A DNA stretch of 64,000 bases from Colwellia hornerae (GCF_007954355.1 NZ_VOLR01000001.1:186001-250000); one strand, 5' to 3'; counted from the first letter of the stretch, positions 17,405 through 27,433 are shown. The notes: generated by a model not told the origin, from the letters alone. Numbers and translations are program-made.

Positions 17405-18175
17405 ATGTCATTAAGCACTGCTCGTCTTGACCGTTTTATTAGTGAACATTGTAATATTAGCCGCAGAGCTGTGCGCTTGATGTTAGCGAAAAAACGGATA
17501 GTGGTAGATAACGTTATCGCAGATGATATTGGTCAACGCATCGACAAGTTTTCAAAAATACTCCTCGATGGTCACATTTTACAAGATAATCTTGCGCTCT
17601 ATATAATGCTTAATAAACCTATCGGTGTGGTGAGTGCGACGATAGACAAGCAACACAAAACGGTCATAGACCTACTTGTCGAGCAAAATTTATTTAGTGA
17701 TAGCGAAGAAAAAGACAATTTACATATTGTTGGTCGACTCGATTTAAATACTTCTGGATTACTGTTGCTGACCAACGACAGTCGTTGGTCAGCACGCCTT
17801 ATGTCCCCAGAGCATAAAGTAGAGAAGTGCTATCAAGTCACATTACAAAATCCGCTAACAGATGATTACCAAGCCGCCTTCGCAAAAGGCATGTATTTTG
17901 ACTTTGAAGATATCACCACTAAGCCGGCCAAACTCAACATTATAAGTAATGACGTTGACCAACAAGCTAATCAATACATGGCTGAAGTTAAATTAATCGA
18001 AGGGCGTTACCATCAAATTAAGCGGATGTTTGGTCGGTTTGGTAATCCCGTAATAGGCTTGCATCGACAAGCCATCGGAAACTTATTATTGGATGAAAAT
18101 CTAGCTGAAGGCGATAGCCGATTTTTAACTGATGATGAAGTACTTAGTATTTTTACAACGCTTGTTACTAACTGA
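17405..18175 (+). CDS. rsuA: Pseudouridine synthase of the RsuA/RluB/E/F family, probably RsuA (16S rRNA U516)
   Basis: Isomerises a uridine in rRNA. The 256-aa protein has an N-terminal S4 RNA-binding domain (RLDRFISEHCNISRRAVRLM) and a catalytic domain with the nucleophilic Asp in HIVGRLDLNTSGLLLLTND. A later KCYQVTL-EGRYHQIKRMF set is typical of the family. The small single S4 domain and length favour RsuA, but the exact uridine is not certain. A 7-codon frame (17391-17414) overlaps the start out of frame and could slow initiation. The 3' end faces the RIO kinase gene, 10 bases away. Confidence 0.82.
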   Translation: MSLSTARLDRFISEHCNISRRAVRLMLAKKRIVVDNVIADDIGQRIDKFSKILLDGHILQDNLALYIMLNKPIGVVSATIDKQHKTVIDLLVEQNLFSDSEEKDNLHIVGRLDLNTSGLLLLTNDSRWSARLMSPEHKVEKCYQVTLQNPLTDDYQAAFAKGMYFDFEDITTKPAKLNIISNDVDQQANQYMAEVKLIEGRYHQIKRMFGRFGNPVIGLHRQAIGNLLLDENLAEGDSRFLTDDEVLSIFTTLVTN

Positions 18176-18185
18176 TAAGATTAGC

Positions 18186-19043
18186 TTAATCTATCTCATC
18201 AGCGTCACTAATACGTTCTAATCGTTCCTGTTCTTCAGCAAATGCGGCTTTTATTTCTTCTATTATCGTATCAACATCGGCAGACTTAGTATCTTCTTCA
18301 AATAGACCTGTTAATTCTGTTTCTGGTGTTAATTCCGCTTTTTCATATAAGGCCCACATTTCTTGAGCATATTTACTCTGTGCTAATTCTGGAGCAAATT
18401 GAGCGTAATAATCAGTAATATTGTCAACATCGCGCAGTAACATGCTTTTGGCATTATTGTTTGCTGAGGCATCTACCGCCTGCGGCAAATCAATAATAAC
18501 TGGGCCGTATTCGTCAACCAGTACATTAAATTCTGATAAATCACCATGAATGATGCCCTCACAAAGCATGATTTTTACATAATTCATCATGATAAGGTGG
18601 TCTTCAATCGCGTGTTCACTTGGCAATATTATGTCATTCAAGCGCGGTGCAACATCGCCTTCACCGTCGGTGATCAGTTCCATTAACAGCACACTTTCAA
18701 AACAACCAAATGGCTGAGGCACACGTACGCCAGCTGCTGCTAACGTATAAAGGGCTTCAACTTCGGCATTCTGCCAGGCATCTTCTTGTTGCTTTCTGCC
18801 GTACTTGGAGCCTTTTTCCATCGCGCGCGCACGACGGCTATTACGGCTTTTTCGACCTTCTTGGTATTGAGCTGCTTTTTTGAAACTGCGTTTATTTGCT
18901 TCTTTATATACTTTGGCACAGCGAATATCATCGCCACAACGCACCATATATACAGTTGCTTCTTTGCCACTCATTAATTGACTGATTACTTCGTCAATCA
19001 GTCCATCGTCAACCAAGGGTTGTAGTCTTTTAGGTATTTTCAT
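18186..19043 (-). CDS. RIO-family atypical serine kinase
   Basis: A 285-aa protein with the RIO kinase set: the ATP-binding MSGKEATVYMVRCG near residue 25, the catalytic loop IIHGDLSEFNVLVDEYG (Asp in HGD) and the metal-binding IDLPQAVD. A basic Arg/Lys-rich stretch (GRKSRNSRRARAMEKGSKYG) lies between the nucleotide loop and the core. Bacterial RIO kinases are known, but their substrates mostly are not. The DUF6172-like gene lies upstream on the same strand after 24 bases, which suggests co-transcription. Confidence 0.87.
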   Translation of the reverse strand: MKIPKRLQPLVDDGLIDEVISQLMSGKEATVYMVRCGDDIRCAKVYKEANKRSFKKAAQYQEGRKSRNSRRARAMEKGSKYGRKQQEDAWQNAEVEALYTLAAAGVRVPQPFGCFESVLLMELITDGEGDVAPRLNDIILPSEHAIEDHLIMMNYVKIMLCEGIIHGDLSEFNVLVDEYGPVIIDLPQAVDASANNNAKSMLLRDVDNITDYYAQFAPELAQSKYAQEMWALYEKAELTPETELTGLFEEDTKSADVDTIIEEIKAAFAEEQERLERISDADEID

Positions 19044-19067
19044 TATTTAATTAAATCGGCTTTGAAG

Positions 19068-19394
19068 CTATTCTTCGTCAAGTTCGTCGAAGTCTTCGTC
19101 TTCAGCAAGCGGTTTTACCGAACGAAAACCTTCTTTTACGACGATCTCTAAATAGAATGAAGTTAAGCCAAGCTTTTCAGCTTCGTCGATATGTTTATTG
19201 AGTGCAGATAAGTGAACAACTTCTGCGTCTGCTTCGGTAATACCATATTTTGAGTCAAAATCCCAAAAATCAACGCCAGCAGGCAGCTTCTTGTTTCTTT
19301 CTCTTTTTATGTATTTTTTCACATCATGTTTTACACCTTCAAATAAGCGAGCAACTTTAATTTTTGGGTGAGTGATGTTGAATGTTTTTTTCAT
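19068..19394 (-). CDS. DUF6172-like small protein
   Basis: A 108-aa soluble, charged protein with a basic N-terminal half (HPKIKVARLFEGVKHDVKKY, IKRERNKKLPAGVDFWDFD) and a very acidic tail (AEDEDFDELDEE). The pattern resembles the small DUF6172 family, which has no assigned function; I am moderately sure of that match. The gene precedes the RIO kinase gene in the same direction. It is divergent from the transglycosylase gene, which begins 150 bases away. Confidence 0.65.
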   Translation of the reverse strand: MKKTFNITHPKIKVARLFEGVKHDVKKYIKRERNKKLPAGVDFWDFDSKYGITEADAEVVHLSALNKHIDEAEKLGLTSFYLEIVVKEGFRSVKPLAEDEDFDELDEE

Positions 19395-19546
19395 GACGTT
19401 CCTAAATGATATTGTTAAGAGAATTTGTTACATATGATCTGCATTTTACGTTAATTTTTCCTTGGGTGCGACAGTTACTATTTGCTAAAGTGAACTTGGT
19501 TATATTTTTTGATGTTTTCTTGAATTTTTTATAAGGTTTTTCTGTT

Positions 19547-20755
19547 ATGTCATCCGTTATTAAACGTTTCTCTCGGTTATTTTTTGCTTCATTAACGACA
19601 TTGCCTTTAGTAGTGAATGCTACTGGCAATAACGATTTTACTCAATGTATCGATAATTTGCAGGTCAAGGCCCAATCTGCCGGTTATTCAGGTTATATTG
19701 TTAATGATATTATTCCAGCGCTTGCACCAATAAAACGCGTGATTGAACTCGATCAACGCCAACCTGAATTTAGTCAAAGCTTTGCTGACTATTTAAAATT
19801 ACGCTTAACTGATTATCATATCCAAACCGGTCGAAATAAATTAGCCGAGCATAAAGAGCTGTTTGATAAATTGTCTAAAAAATATGGCATTCCTGCACAG
19901 TATTTAGTGTCATTTTGGGGTTTAGAAACAAACTTTGGCAGAAATAAAGGTAAAATGTCGGTATTAAACTCTTTAGCCACATTGGCCTGTGATGAACGAC
20001 GTAGTCAATATTTTACCGCTGAATTATTTGATCTTTTTTATTTACTCGACAATAAAACGGTTACCACCAAGCAACTCGCCGGCTCTTGGGCTGGTGCCAT
20101 GGGGCATATGCAATTTATGCCCTCGGCGTTGAGAAAGTATGCTTTAGATGGCGATAATGACGGTAAAGTTGATGTCTGGCAAAGTGAAGCGGATGCGTTA
20201 ACGAGTGCTGCTAACTATTTAAATAGCATTGGCTGGTTAGAAAAAGAGCGTTGGGGTCGACAAGTACAACTGCCAAAGAACTTTGCTTTTCAACAAGTCG
20301 AGTTTGATCAGTTCTATCCCTTAGCAACCTTTAAAGCTTTAGGTGTAACACGTGCTAATGGCTCTGCTTTATCCGATTATAAAATTGATGCCGAGTTGGT
20401 CTTACCTGCAGGTGCGGGTGGACCTGCATTTTTAGTCTACCCTAATTTTAATGTCATTATGAAATGGAACTTATCTGAGAATTATGCACTTTCTGTTGGC
20501 TTGTTAGCTAACCGTATTCAAGGTGCTAGCGGCTTAAAGGTAAGTGCTCAAGATAAGGAGGTACTATACAAGCCTGCTGAATTACAAGCGCTGCAGGAAA
20601 AGCTGAATAATTTAGGGTTTGACGTGGGTAAACCTGATGGTATTTGGGGACCAAAAAGTCGAAAAGCTATTCGTTTATATCAATTAAAACATGATTTAAT
20701 TGCCGATGGTTTTCCCAATAGCACCGTGTTAATAAAAGCAGGTATTCAGGGGTAA
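19547..20755 (+). CDS. Lytic murein transglycosylase, MltB family, with C-terminal peptidoglycan-binding domain
   Basis: Cleaves the glycan strands of peptidoglycan to give 1,6-anhydro-muropeptides. The 402-aa protein has a signal peptide (RLFFASLTTLPLVVNA), no lipobox, and an MltB-type catalytic domain with the active-site Glu in SFWGLETNFGRNKG (about residue 125). GSWAGAMGHMQFMPS and the VDVWQSEADALTSAANYL region follow. Residues about 345-400 form a PG_binding_1 domain (LQEKLNNLGFDVGKPDGIWG). Its last 25 codons and stop are duplicated downstream. Soluble periplasmic location is inferred. Confidence 0.88.
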   Translation: MSSVIKRFSRLFFASLTTLPLVVNATGNNDFTQCIDNLQVKAQSAGYSGYIVNDIIPALAPIKRVIELDQRQPEFSQSFADYLKLRLTDYHIQTGRNKLAEHKELFDKLSKKYGIPAQYLVSFWGLETNFGRNKGKMSVLNSLATLACDERRSQYFTAELFDLFYLLDNKTVTTKQLAGSWAGAMGHMQFMPSALRKYALDGDNDGKVDVWQSEADALTSAANYLNSIGWLEKERWGRQVQLPKNFAFQQVEFDQFYPLATFKALGVTRANGSALSDYKIDAELVLPAGAGGPAFLVYPNFNVIMKWNLSENYALSVGLLANRIQGASGLKVSAQDKEVLYKPAELQALQEKLNNLGFDVGKPDGIWGPKSRKAIRLYQLKHDLIADGFPNSTVLIKAGIQG

Positions 20756-20925
20756 GTTCGCTTAGCTCTTGTCACCTTTTGTGAAGATATTCATGGCTGA
20801 TCTCAATTAAAACATGATTTAATTGCCGATGGTTTTCCCAATAGCGCCGTGTTAATAAAAGCAGGTATTCAGGGGTAAGTTCGCTTAGCTCTTGTCACCT
20901 TTTGTGAAGATATTCATGGCTGATC
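20680..20925 (+). repeat. 123-bp tandem duplication of the 3' end of the transglycosylase gene
   Basis: Unit 1 (20680-20802) covers the last 25 codons, the stop and 47 downstream bases. Unit 2 (20803-20925) is identical except for one base (GCACCG versus GCGCCG). The first 8 bases of the unit occur a third time at 20926. The second copy lies after the stop codon, so the protein is unchanged. The rest of the gap up to 21151 shows no gene, only a weak hairpin GAGCAT-GGTT-ATGCTC near 21033. Confidence 0.95.
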
Positions 20926-21151
20926 TCAATTAAGTAACAACTTGCTCATTGAGACGTATTAAAAGGTTAGGCGGGTCGATTAAATATCAACAATGGATGA
21001 GGAAGGTCGTGTGAAGCAGCTTGGTAGAACTGAGCATGGTTATGCTCATTAACTGCTTCTTCGCCCCCGAAATGTTTAACATTGATGTTATCGTCTATTT
21101 AAGCCCATAACGCGCAAATTTGTTTGTTATATCGGCGACAATTTTTGAATT

Positions 21152-22747
21152 TTAGTGACTGGTACCGCGCTCATAGTGGGTTTTATTATAAACGTTGTAC
21201 TTACCCGATGGCTTTTTCATCGGCAGTCGTTTTACTATCGCTAAGGTGTTGGCATCATAAACAATGAGTTCACCGTCTTCATCCCAAACACTGAGTAACA
21301 CATACTTACCGTCTTTGGTGAACTCAACATGAGCAGCATTTTTTCCTGGCGATGGCGCAATAGTTTTTACTATTTCTAAGGTACGCTTATCGATAACATG
21401 TACTTTTTCTTTATTAGGACCAAAGAAAACATCAGCCCATGCATAAGGGGAATTGTCATGGCTGCGCATGAAAAAACCGGGTCCTTCAGTTTTTATTTCT
21501 TTAATTACCTGCCAGTTATCCATGTCAATAACCGTTATTTTACCTTCTTTAATATTGGGAGAGGCAAAGATGGCTTTCCCTTGATAGTCCCAAGTAATGC
21601 CCGAGCCTAAGTGGGGCATTCCTGTTAGCGCAATTGCCGCTATCTTTTTCTTGGTATCTAGGTTGATCACTTGCCCATTATGATTATTACGCGCAGTGCC
21701 AATTAAATTAATATATTGAGGGTCAAAGAAGAAATCTGTAATAAAGTCATCGGTTTCAATACGGCGTATAGGAAACGGATCTTCCACTTTCCAGCTTTCT
21801 AGTTTGCCTTCACCCCCGTCTTTACGATAATCGTGTGCCCACCCTTTATATACTTCAACACCACCCTGGTCGCTATAAGGAATTTCCCATATTTCTTTGA
21901 CATCTTTTAAGGCAACAATAAAGCTATGGCGAGGTGGTGCATTATAAACCGCACTGACCCGTGAACTTACACCATTGCTATCGATAGTATCTATTACTTT
22001 TGCCGGTGATAAATCACGCGTATTTAAAATAACTACATTATTGGGCAGGTAGTTGCCAACAATTAAATGTTGACCATCATTTGATATGGCAATATTACGC
22101 GTATTGATCGCGGCACGTACTTCAACCACGGTTTTTAAATTATAAATATCATATTTACTTATCCAGCCATCTCGAGATGCAAAAAATACATAGCGACCAT
22201 CAGGCGAGTATTTGGGCCCACCGTGCAGGGCAAAACGAGTTTTGAAACGATCAATTGGCTCAAATGTATCCCCATTTAATAGTGTCGCTGAATGATCTCC
22301 TAATTCAACAATAATAAATAAGTTCATCATATCTGCTTCAAAGACAGGTTTTTCAGCTAGCTTCTTTTGGTCAAAATGAACAATGTTACTGGCTTTGATA
22401 TCGCTGATGTTCCAGTTAAGTGCGGCTTGGGTGGGTGTATAAATATAATCAACAAGTTGTGCTATTTCGTTGCTAGTTAGCTTTTGATTAAAACTCGGCA
22501 TTTGTGTAGCAACACGCCCCTCATTGATCACCCTAGTTGCTTTAGGTTTACGCAAACGAGATAAGTTCTCCGGTAATAAAGCCGGGCCCATAGCTCCTAA
22601 ACGTTCAATGCCGTGACAACTTTGACAATGTGCCGTGTACAGTTTTTTCGCTGATTTATTTATATCATTTTCTGCATCGTCCGCTAAGCTTGTTGCTGAA
22701 AGTGTTAGAGATGCGAAGGCGGTAAAAAGTAATATAGCTATTTTCAT
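21152..22747 (-). CDS. nirN: Cytochrome c / cytochrome d1-type beta-propeller protein, NirN-like
   Basis: A 531-aa periplasmic protein: a signal peptide, a small cytochrome c domain with one haem-binding CQSCH (about residue 40) and an axial-Met candidate in QMPSFNQ, then an eight-bladed d1-type propeller (GGPKYSPDGRYVFFASRDGW, TRNIAISNDGQHLIVGN, AAHVEFTKDGKYVLLSVW). The architecture fits NirN (dihydro-haem d1 dehydrogenase) or NirS (cd1 nitrite reductase). The short cytochrome domain and the companion methyltransferase gene favour NirN, but the sequence alone does not exclude a reductase. The methyltransferase gene lies 34 bases upstream on the same strand. Confidence 0.72.
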   Translation of the reverse strand: MKIAILLFTAFASLTLSATSLADDAENDINKSAKKLYTAHCQSCHGIERLGAMGPALLPENLSRLRKPKATRVINEGRVATQMPSFNQKLTSNEIAQLVDYIYTPTQAALNWNISDIKASNIVHFDQKKLAEKPVFEADMMNLFIIVELGDHSATLLNGDTFEPIDRFKTRFALHGGPKYSPDGRYVFFASRDGWISKYDIYNLKTVVEVRAAINTRNIAISNDGQHLIVGNYLPNNVVILNTRDLSPAKVIDTIDSNGVSSRVSAVYNAPPRHSFIVALKDVKEIWEIPYSDQGGVEVYKGWAHDYRKDGGEGKLESWKVEDPFPIRRIETDDFITDFFFDPQYINLIGTARNNHNGQVINLDTKKKIAAIALTGMPHLGSGITWDYQGKAIFASPNIKEGKITVIDMDNWQVIKEIKTEGPGFFMRSHDNSPYAWADVFFGPNKEKVHVIDKRTLEIVKTIAPSPGKNAAHVEFTKDGKYVLLSVWDEDGELIVYDANTLAIVKRLPMKKPSGKYNVYNKTHYERGTSH

Positions 22748-22781
22748 TTTAGACTTTGTTCCCTAACATAGGTTTCAGTAT

Positions 22782-23525
22782 TTACGCTATTTTTTCAACG
22801 ACTTCATTGATCATTTCTTTTGCTACATAATCTTTAGCGTCTAAAAATCCAGGCGTTGTTAATTGCTTTTCGGTAAGTTGGTTTACTACGTCACCAATGA
22901 CAATTAAGGTCGGTGGGGTAATATTATATTTTTCAACCAAGGCTGCTAAATTACCTATGGTGCCACGATATGTCCGTTGCTCAGGCTGAGTACCTTTACG
23001 AATAAGTGCTGCGGGGGTATTAATGTCTCTGCCATGCTTTACTAACTGTTCCGCAATTTTAGGTAAGGTATTAATGCCCATATAAAAAACAACTGTTTGC
23101 GTTGGACAGGTGAGACTTTGCCAAGGTAAATTTAATTGTCCATTATTTTGCATATGACCGGTAATAAAGGTACAGCCTTGTGCAACACCACGATGAGTCA
23201 GCGGAATACCTGCATATGTAGTACAACCAGAAGCCGCGGTTACGCCAGGGCAAATATGACAACTTATTCCTTGTTGAAGCATAAATTCAGCTTCTTCGCC
23301 GCCACGACCAAAAATGAACGGGTCGCCGCCTTTTAGGCGTAAAACTTTTTTGCCTAATCTCGCTTGATCTACTAATATTTGGTTGATTTTATCCTGTGGA
23401 ACACAATGTTTTGCTTGCTCTTTGCCAACATAAAAGCGTTCACAATTCTCAGGAAGTAAAGCTAAAATTTCATCGCTGACTAAACGATCGTAAATGGCTA
23501 TTTCTGCTTGTTCGATAAAACGCAT
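22782..23525 (-). CDS. Uroporphyrinogen-III C-methyltransferase (NirE/CobA type), 5' end degenerate
   Basis: SAM-dependent enzyme making precorrin-2, the entry to haem d1, sirohaem and cobalamin. The core is clear: AIYDRLVSDEILALLP, VLRLKGGDPFIFGRGGEE, CPGVTAASGCTTYAGIPLTH and PALIxV-type TPPTLIVIGDV. The homologous frame extends upstream through LVGSGPGDAELLTIRA, the SAM-binding loop, to codon 23603. There a TGA (23606-23604) closes it with no ATG, GTG or TTG before ATG 23525. Starting at 23525 would lose the GSGPGD loop. The gene is therefore probably broken or uses an unusual start. nirE is favoured over cobA or cysG by the neighbouring nirN-like gene. Confidence 0.72.
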   Translation of the reverse strand: MRFIEQAEIAIYDRLVSDEILALLPENCERFYVGKEQAKHCVPQDKINQILVDQARLGKKVLRLKGGDPFIFGRGGEEAEFMLQQGISCHICPGVTAASGCTTYAGIPLTHRGVAQGCTFITGHMQNNGQLNLPWQSLTCPTQTVVFYMGINTLPKIAEQLVKHGRDINTPAALIRKGTQPEQRTYRGTIGNLAALVEKYNITPPTLIVIGDVVNQLTEKQLTTPGFLDAKDYVAKEMINEVVEKIA

Positions 23526-23726
23526 CGCACGAATCGTTAATAATTCTGCATCACCAGGACCTGAACCAACTAAAGCGACTTCTCCAGCTTTAAGCTGAGA
23601 TGTTCAGAGAACCCTAAAGTAAGGTTTCTCTTAGTAAAATAGAATATTATTAGCAGTATATCTTTTATCTTCCATGTACTATATTTAAGCTATTATTAAA
23701 TATAACAGATAGTTACTTGGTGGTAT

Positions 23727-26700
23727 TTGTTGAAGTTTTTTGCTGTATTCTTACTTTTTATAAGTAATAGTTTTAGTCTTGCTAATGCTAGTCAAACAAG
23801 TAAAGCACTTGTAGAACCTGTTTTTGCTAATATTAACCAGTCGATGGTTCATTATTCTAAAGGCGATGGCCTTAGCCAAGTTACTGTGCTCGCAATAGCA
23901 CAAGATCAGCTTGGTTTTATGTGGTTTGGTACACAAGGAGGATTGAATCGATATGATGGTTACGAGTTTAAACAATATAAAGCGAAACCTTCTCAAAAAG
24001 ATCAACTTGCAGGCAACTACATAACGGCTTTATGTGATGACGGCAACCATAATTTATGGATTGGTACCAGCACGGGATTAAGCGTTTACAACTATAACTC
24101 TGGGGTTTTTACCTCTTTCCTTTCTCAGTTTAATAATGTTATTCCTGATGATAATGTGATCAGTCTTACTTGTGACACAAATAAAGTCTGGGTGGGAACT
24201 GAGGGATTTGGATTGTATAGTTTAGCCTTTGAAGACTATTTGATTACCCCTTACCCTGAATCTGCAGGTATGCGAATATTAGATATAAAAAGTGTAAACG
24301 CTAGTGTCTACTTTGCTACCGAGAAGGGCGTTTTCAAACAAAGTACTGAAAAAAGCACACTAGTGCAACTTACCAATAAATCGACAAAAAGCATTGAAGT
24401 AGTCAATCAGATACTTTTTGCAGGTCGTCATGATGGCTGGGTAGATTCATACCAAATCACGAATGAAAAATTCATCAAAAAGTTTCATATTTCGCTCTCC
24501 CCGATACTTAATAATACCGTTAACGACATTACTCATGATAAAGACCGTATATGGCTGGCCACTAATAATGGTGCATTTGCCATAAATCATGAGGGTAAAG
24601 TACTTGAAAGCCATGTTCATCAAGATATTAATTTGAAAAGCCTCACTGATAACATTGTTTTATCAGTGCTTGTTGACGCTAAAAGTAATTACTGGTTTGG
24701 TACAGACGCTGGTGGAATTAATTATTTGAGTCATGCAGTTAAATTATTAGGGCATATTAATCAATATAGTTACCCAGACTCCCCACTAAGTGAAGACGAT
24801 GTTAGGGGATTCAGCTTAGATGGTCAGGGGAGAGTTTGGGTTGCAACCTCTGATGGTGCTTTTATTTTTGAAAATGAAAAATTTCACAAAGCGGAATATT
24901 ACTACCCTGCATTGAAGTTGTTAGAAAATGCTTTTATTAGCAATGTTCTTTTTGTTCAGGGAGATGTTTGGTTTACTACGCTAAACATTGGCGTGATTCG
25001 TTTTAATTTTGATAGTAACCAAGTGACACTATTTTCACCTAAAAACAGTAATGCGCCATCACTAAGGTATAATATGAGTGCAGTCTATCAAGGTGAAGTA
25101 CTGTTCGGATCAAGAGGTCATGGCTTGGTAAAGTATGATCAGTCGACGACAAGTTTACAGCCCTTCTTAAATGAATTTGACAATATGCCCGAACACTTAA
25201 CTGACTTGTTAGTGCAAGGTGATGATTTGTGGTTTGGTAGTATTGGCCGTGGTGTATTTCGATATCATAAAGAGAAACTGGAACAGCTCACCGTTAATGA
25301 AGGTGTATTGTCTAACTTAAGTTTTACTCTTACCAGTGACGGGCAACAGCGTGTTTGGGTTGCCAGCGGTGCAGGCATTAGTATTATTGATCAAAACTTT
25401 AAAGTTGAACGAACATTGTCACAAGAAGATGGATTGTCTAGTAATGCAATTTGGACAATGGTTTTTGATAAAATAGGCAGTATGTGGGTGGGGTCGAGCA
25501 ATGGTTTGTCACGTGTTAATACGTTAAATTTTTCAGTAAGGAATTTTAATGAACGCGATGGTATTCAAAGTTCGGAATATAACTTTGGTGCAGGATGGCT
25601 TTCGCCAAAGGGCAAGGTATTCATTGGCGGTATCAATGGCTTTAATCAATTTTATTCACAAAATGTAGTTGAAGAATCAATAGCTCCTAAGCTTTATTTA
25701 GTAGGTGTTTCAATTTTAGGTCAAAAAATTGATCAAATAAAAGTTTCTGATAAAGCAACACTACAACCTGAATATATTAAAAAAATAAACTTAGGCCCCA
25801 AGGAAGATATCGTTTCATTTAAATTTTCATCGCTTGATTACTCACACCAACAACTTAATTACTTCTACCGAGTGAAAGGTTTGTCAGAGCAATGGCTTCC
25901 CATGGACAATGAAAGTAGGGAAGTGAATTTAATTAAATTACTACCAGGAAGTTATCAATTAGAAAGTTACGTGCAAAATGCCCAAGGCGTTAAATCTGTG
26001 GTTTTCACTTTACCCATTACATTAGAAGCGCCATGGTGGTGGAACACGATAAGTAAAACTTTATATATTTTGACGATACTTGCAATTTTATTGCTTGTTT
26101 GGATTATTAGACAACGTATTTACAACAAAGTACTTCTTGCCAATTCAACAATGAGTAAACTACAACAACGTTTGCAACATTCTCTTTGGGCAAGTGGTGA
26201 TGAATTATGGGAGTGGAATATTGTTAATAATCAGGTGTATCGCCATAGTGTTGTTCCACGTATTGATTATGGTCAAGAAGATAATCTGATTAACCACCAC
26301 AATATCGGTAACTTTATTCATCCTGATGAGCAAACCGAATATAGCTATCTACTTGAACAATGTATTTATCATGGCAGTAACAGTTTTGAAATACCTGTTA
26401 GGGTTAAGGACTTAACTAATATTTGGTGCTGGGTTTTAGATAAAGGTAAAGTAATTGAACGAAACGAGCAAGGTATAGCGACCCGAATAGCGGGGGCTTT
26501 TAAAGATATAAATCGTTTAAAAGAACATGAATACTCTTTAGAAGAAATGAATGAAAAGCTAGAGCTAAAAGTTGCTGAACGTACTCAAGAATTATCTACA
26601 AAAAATGAAAAAGTTGAGCAAGCATTGTTGCAATTACAGTACGCGCAAAAAAGCTTGATCGAAAATGAAAAAATGGCTGCATTAGGAGGGCTGGTTGCCG

Positions 26701-26933
26701 GTGTTGCTCATGAAATAAATACGCCTTTAGGTATTTCTATAACAGCAATAAGTCATAACCAAGACTCATTGTTTGATGTTGAAAAAATGTTAAAGGACAA
26801 AACGTTACGACAAGTAGATTTACAAAAAGCCATTGAAGCCCAGAGCAAGGGGTATCAAATGGTATTGAAAAACCTAGACCGAGCCAATGTACTGATTAGT
26901 AACTTTAAACAAGTTGCTGTTGATCAGAGCTAA
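23727..26933 (+). CDS. Two-component regulator-propeller sensor histidine kinase, N-terminal part (split by an in-frame TAA)
   Basis: A large sensor starting at TTG 23727. It has a signal sequence and an extracytoplasmic beta-propeller of Reg_prop repeats ([47 protein letters not shown]). A Y_Y_Y-type domain (about 690-755), one membrane helix (about 775-797), a PAS-like domain (about 815-935), a coiled coil and a DHp helix with the phospho-His in [12 protein letters not shown] follow. Translation stops at TAA 26931-26933, right after the DHp domain, so the ATPase domain is in the next frame segment in the same phase. The complete orphan kinase at 58.9-60.6 kb aligns across the stop without a gap, indicating a nonsense mutation. 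No response regulator is adjacent. Confidence 0.85.
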   Translation: MLKFFAVFLLFISNSFSLANASQTSKALVEPVFANINQSMVHYSKGDGLSQVTVLAIAQDQLGFMWFGTQGGLNRYDGYEFKQYKAKPSQKDQLAGNYITALCDDGNHNLWIGTSTGLSVYNYNSGVFTSFLSQFNNVIPDDNVISLTCDTNKVWVGTEGFGLYSLAFEDYLITPYPESAGMRILDIKSVNASVYFATEKGVFKQSTEKSTLVQLTNKSTKSIEVVNQILFAGRHDGWVDSYQITNEKFIKKFHISLSPILNNTVNDITHDKDRIWLATNNGAFAINHEGKVLESHVHQDINLKSLTDNIVLSVLVDAKSNYWFGTDAGGINYLSHAVKLLGHINQYSYPDSPLSEDDVRGFSLDGQGRVWVATSDGAFIFENEKFHKAEYYYPALKLLENAFISNVLFVQGDVWFTTLNIGVIRFNFDSNQVTLFSPKNSNAPSLRYNMSAVYQGEVLFGSRGHGLVKYDQSTTSLQPFLNEFDNMPEHLTDLLVQGDDLWFGSIGRGVFRYHKEKLEQLTVNEGVLSNLSFTLTSDGQQRVWVASGAGISIIDQNFKVERTLSQEDGLSSNAIWTMVFDKIGSMWVGSSNGLSRVNTLNFSVRNFNERDGIQSSEYNFGAGWLSPKGKVFIGGINGFNQFYSQNVVEESIAPKLYLVGVSILGQKIDQIKVSDKATLQPEYIKKINLGPKEDIVSFKFSSLDYSHQQLNYFYRVKGLSEQWLPMDNESREVNLIKLLPGSYQLESYVQNAQGVKSVVFTLPITLEAPWWWNTISKTLYILTILAILLLVWIIRQRIYNKVLLANSTMSKLQQRLQHSLWASGDELWEWNIVNNQVYRHSVVPRIDYGQEDNLINHHNIGNFIHPDEQTEYSYLLEQCIYHGSNSFEIPVRVKDLTNIWCWVLDKGKVIERNEQGIATRIAGAFKDINRLKEHEYSLEEMNEKLELKVAERTQELSTKNEKVEQALLQLQYAQKSLIENEKMAALGGLVAGVAHEINTPLGISITAISHNQDSLFDVEKMLKDKTLRQVDLQKAIEAQSKGYQMVLKNLDRANVLISNFKQVAVDQS

Positions 26934-26936
26934 GAA

Positions 26937-27413
26937 ATGAAGCGTGAAATAAATTTAACTAATTATGCACATGAAATACATGATTCTCTTAAACCTTTAT
27001 TTAATGGGACTGATTTTCGTGATAAGCATATTACAGTTAATATTAAAGGCTCTGAAGACATTGTTGTTACTACTTACCCAGGTGCTTTATTTCAAATTCT
27101 GAGTAACTTTATTGAGAACTCCCTAAAGCATGGTTTTGATAACATGGATGAGGGAAATATTATAATTACCCTTGCTCAAACGCAAAAACATGTGCAGATA
27201 ATTTATGCTGACAACGGGAAGGGGATGAGTGAAAGCATGTTAAAACAAATTTATGATCCCTTTGTTACCAGTAAGCGCAATGAAGGCGGTAGTGGTTTGG
27301 GTATGCATATTGTCTTTAATTTGGTTACTCAGCTTTTTAAAGGTGAAATTCAATGTCAGTCAAAAGTTAATGAAGGAATTGAGATTATTGTCAAATTCCC
27401 AAAATCCGGCTAA
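26937..27413 (+). CDS. Detached ATPase (HATPase_c) domain of the split sensor kinase
   Basis: A 158-aa continuation of the preceding frame beginning two codons after the TAA. It contains the N-box LSNFIENSLKHGFDN, the G1 box YADNGKGMS, the F region YDPFVTSKRNEGG and the G2 box SGLGMHIVFNLV. ATG 26937 could restart translation, but there is no clear ribosome-binding site, the upstream bases being the kinase coding sequence itself. Best seen as the 3' half of a pseudogene, although a two-piece kinase cannot be excluded. Confidence 0.8.
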   Translation: MKREINLTNYAHEIHDSLKPLFNGTDFRDKHITVNIKGSEDIVVTTYPGALFQILSNFIENSLKHGFDNMDEGNIIITLAQTQKHVQIIYADNGKGMSESMLKQIYDPFVTSKRNEGGSGLGMHIVFNLVTQLFKGEIQCQSKVNEGIEIIVKFPKSG

Positions 27414-27433
27414 ACCTACTCGATAATACACGG

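Noticed and set aside
20756-20925. A short gene in the second copy of the mltB repeat
   Set aside because: It has no start codon or ribosome-binding site and is a copy of coding sequence located after the stop.
26931-26933. Programmed recoding of the TAA in the split kinase
   Set aside because: TAA is not a usual recoding codon in bacteria and no stimulatory structure is evident; a nonsense mutation is simpler.
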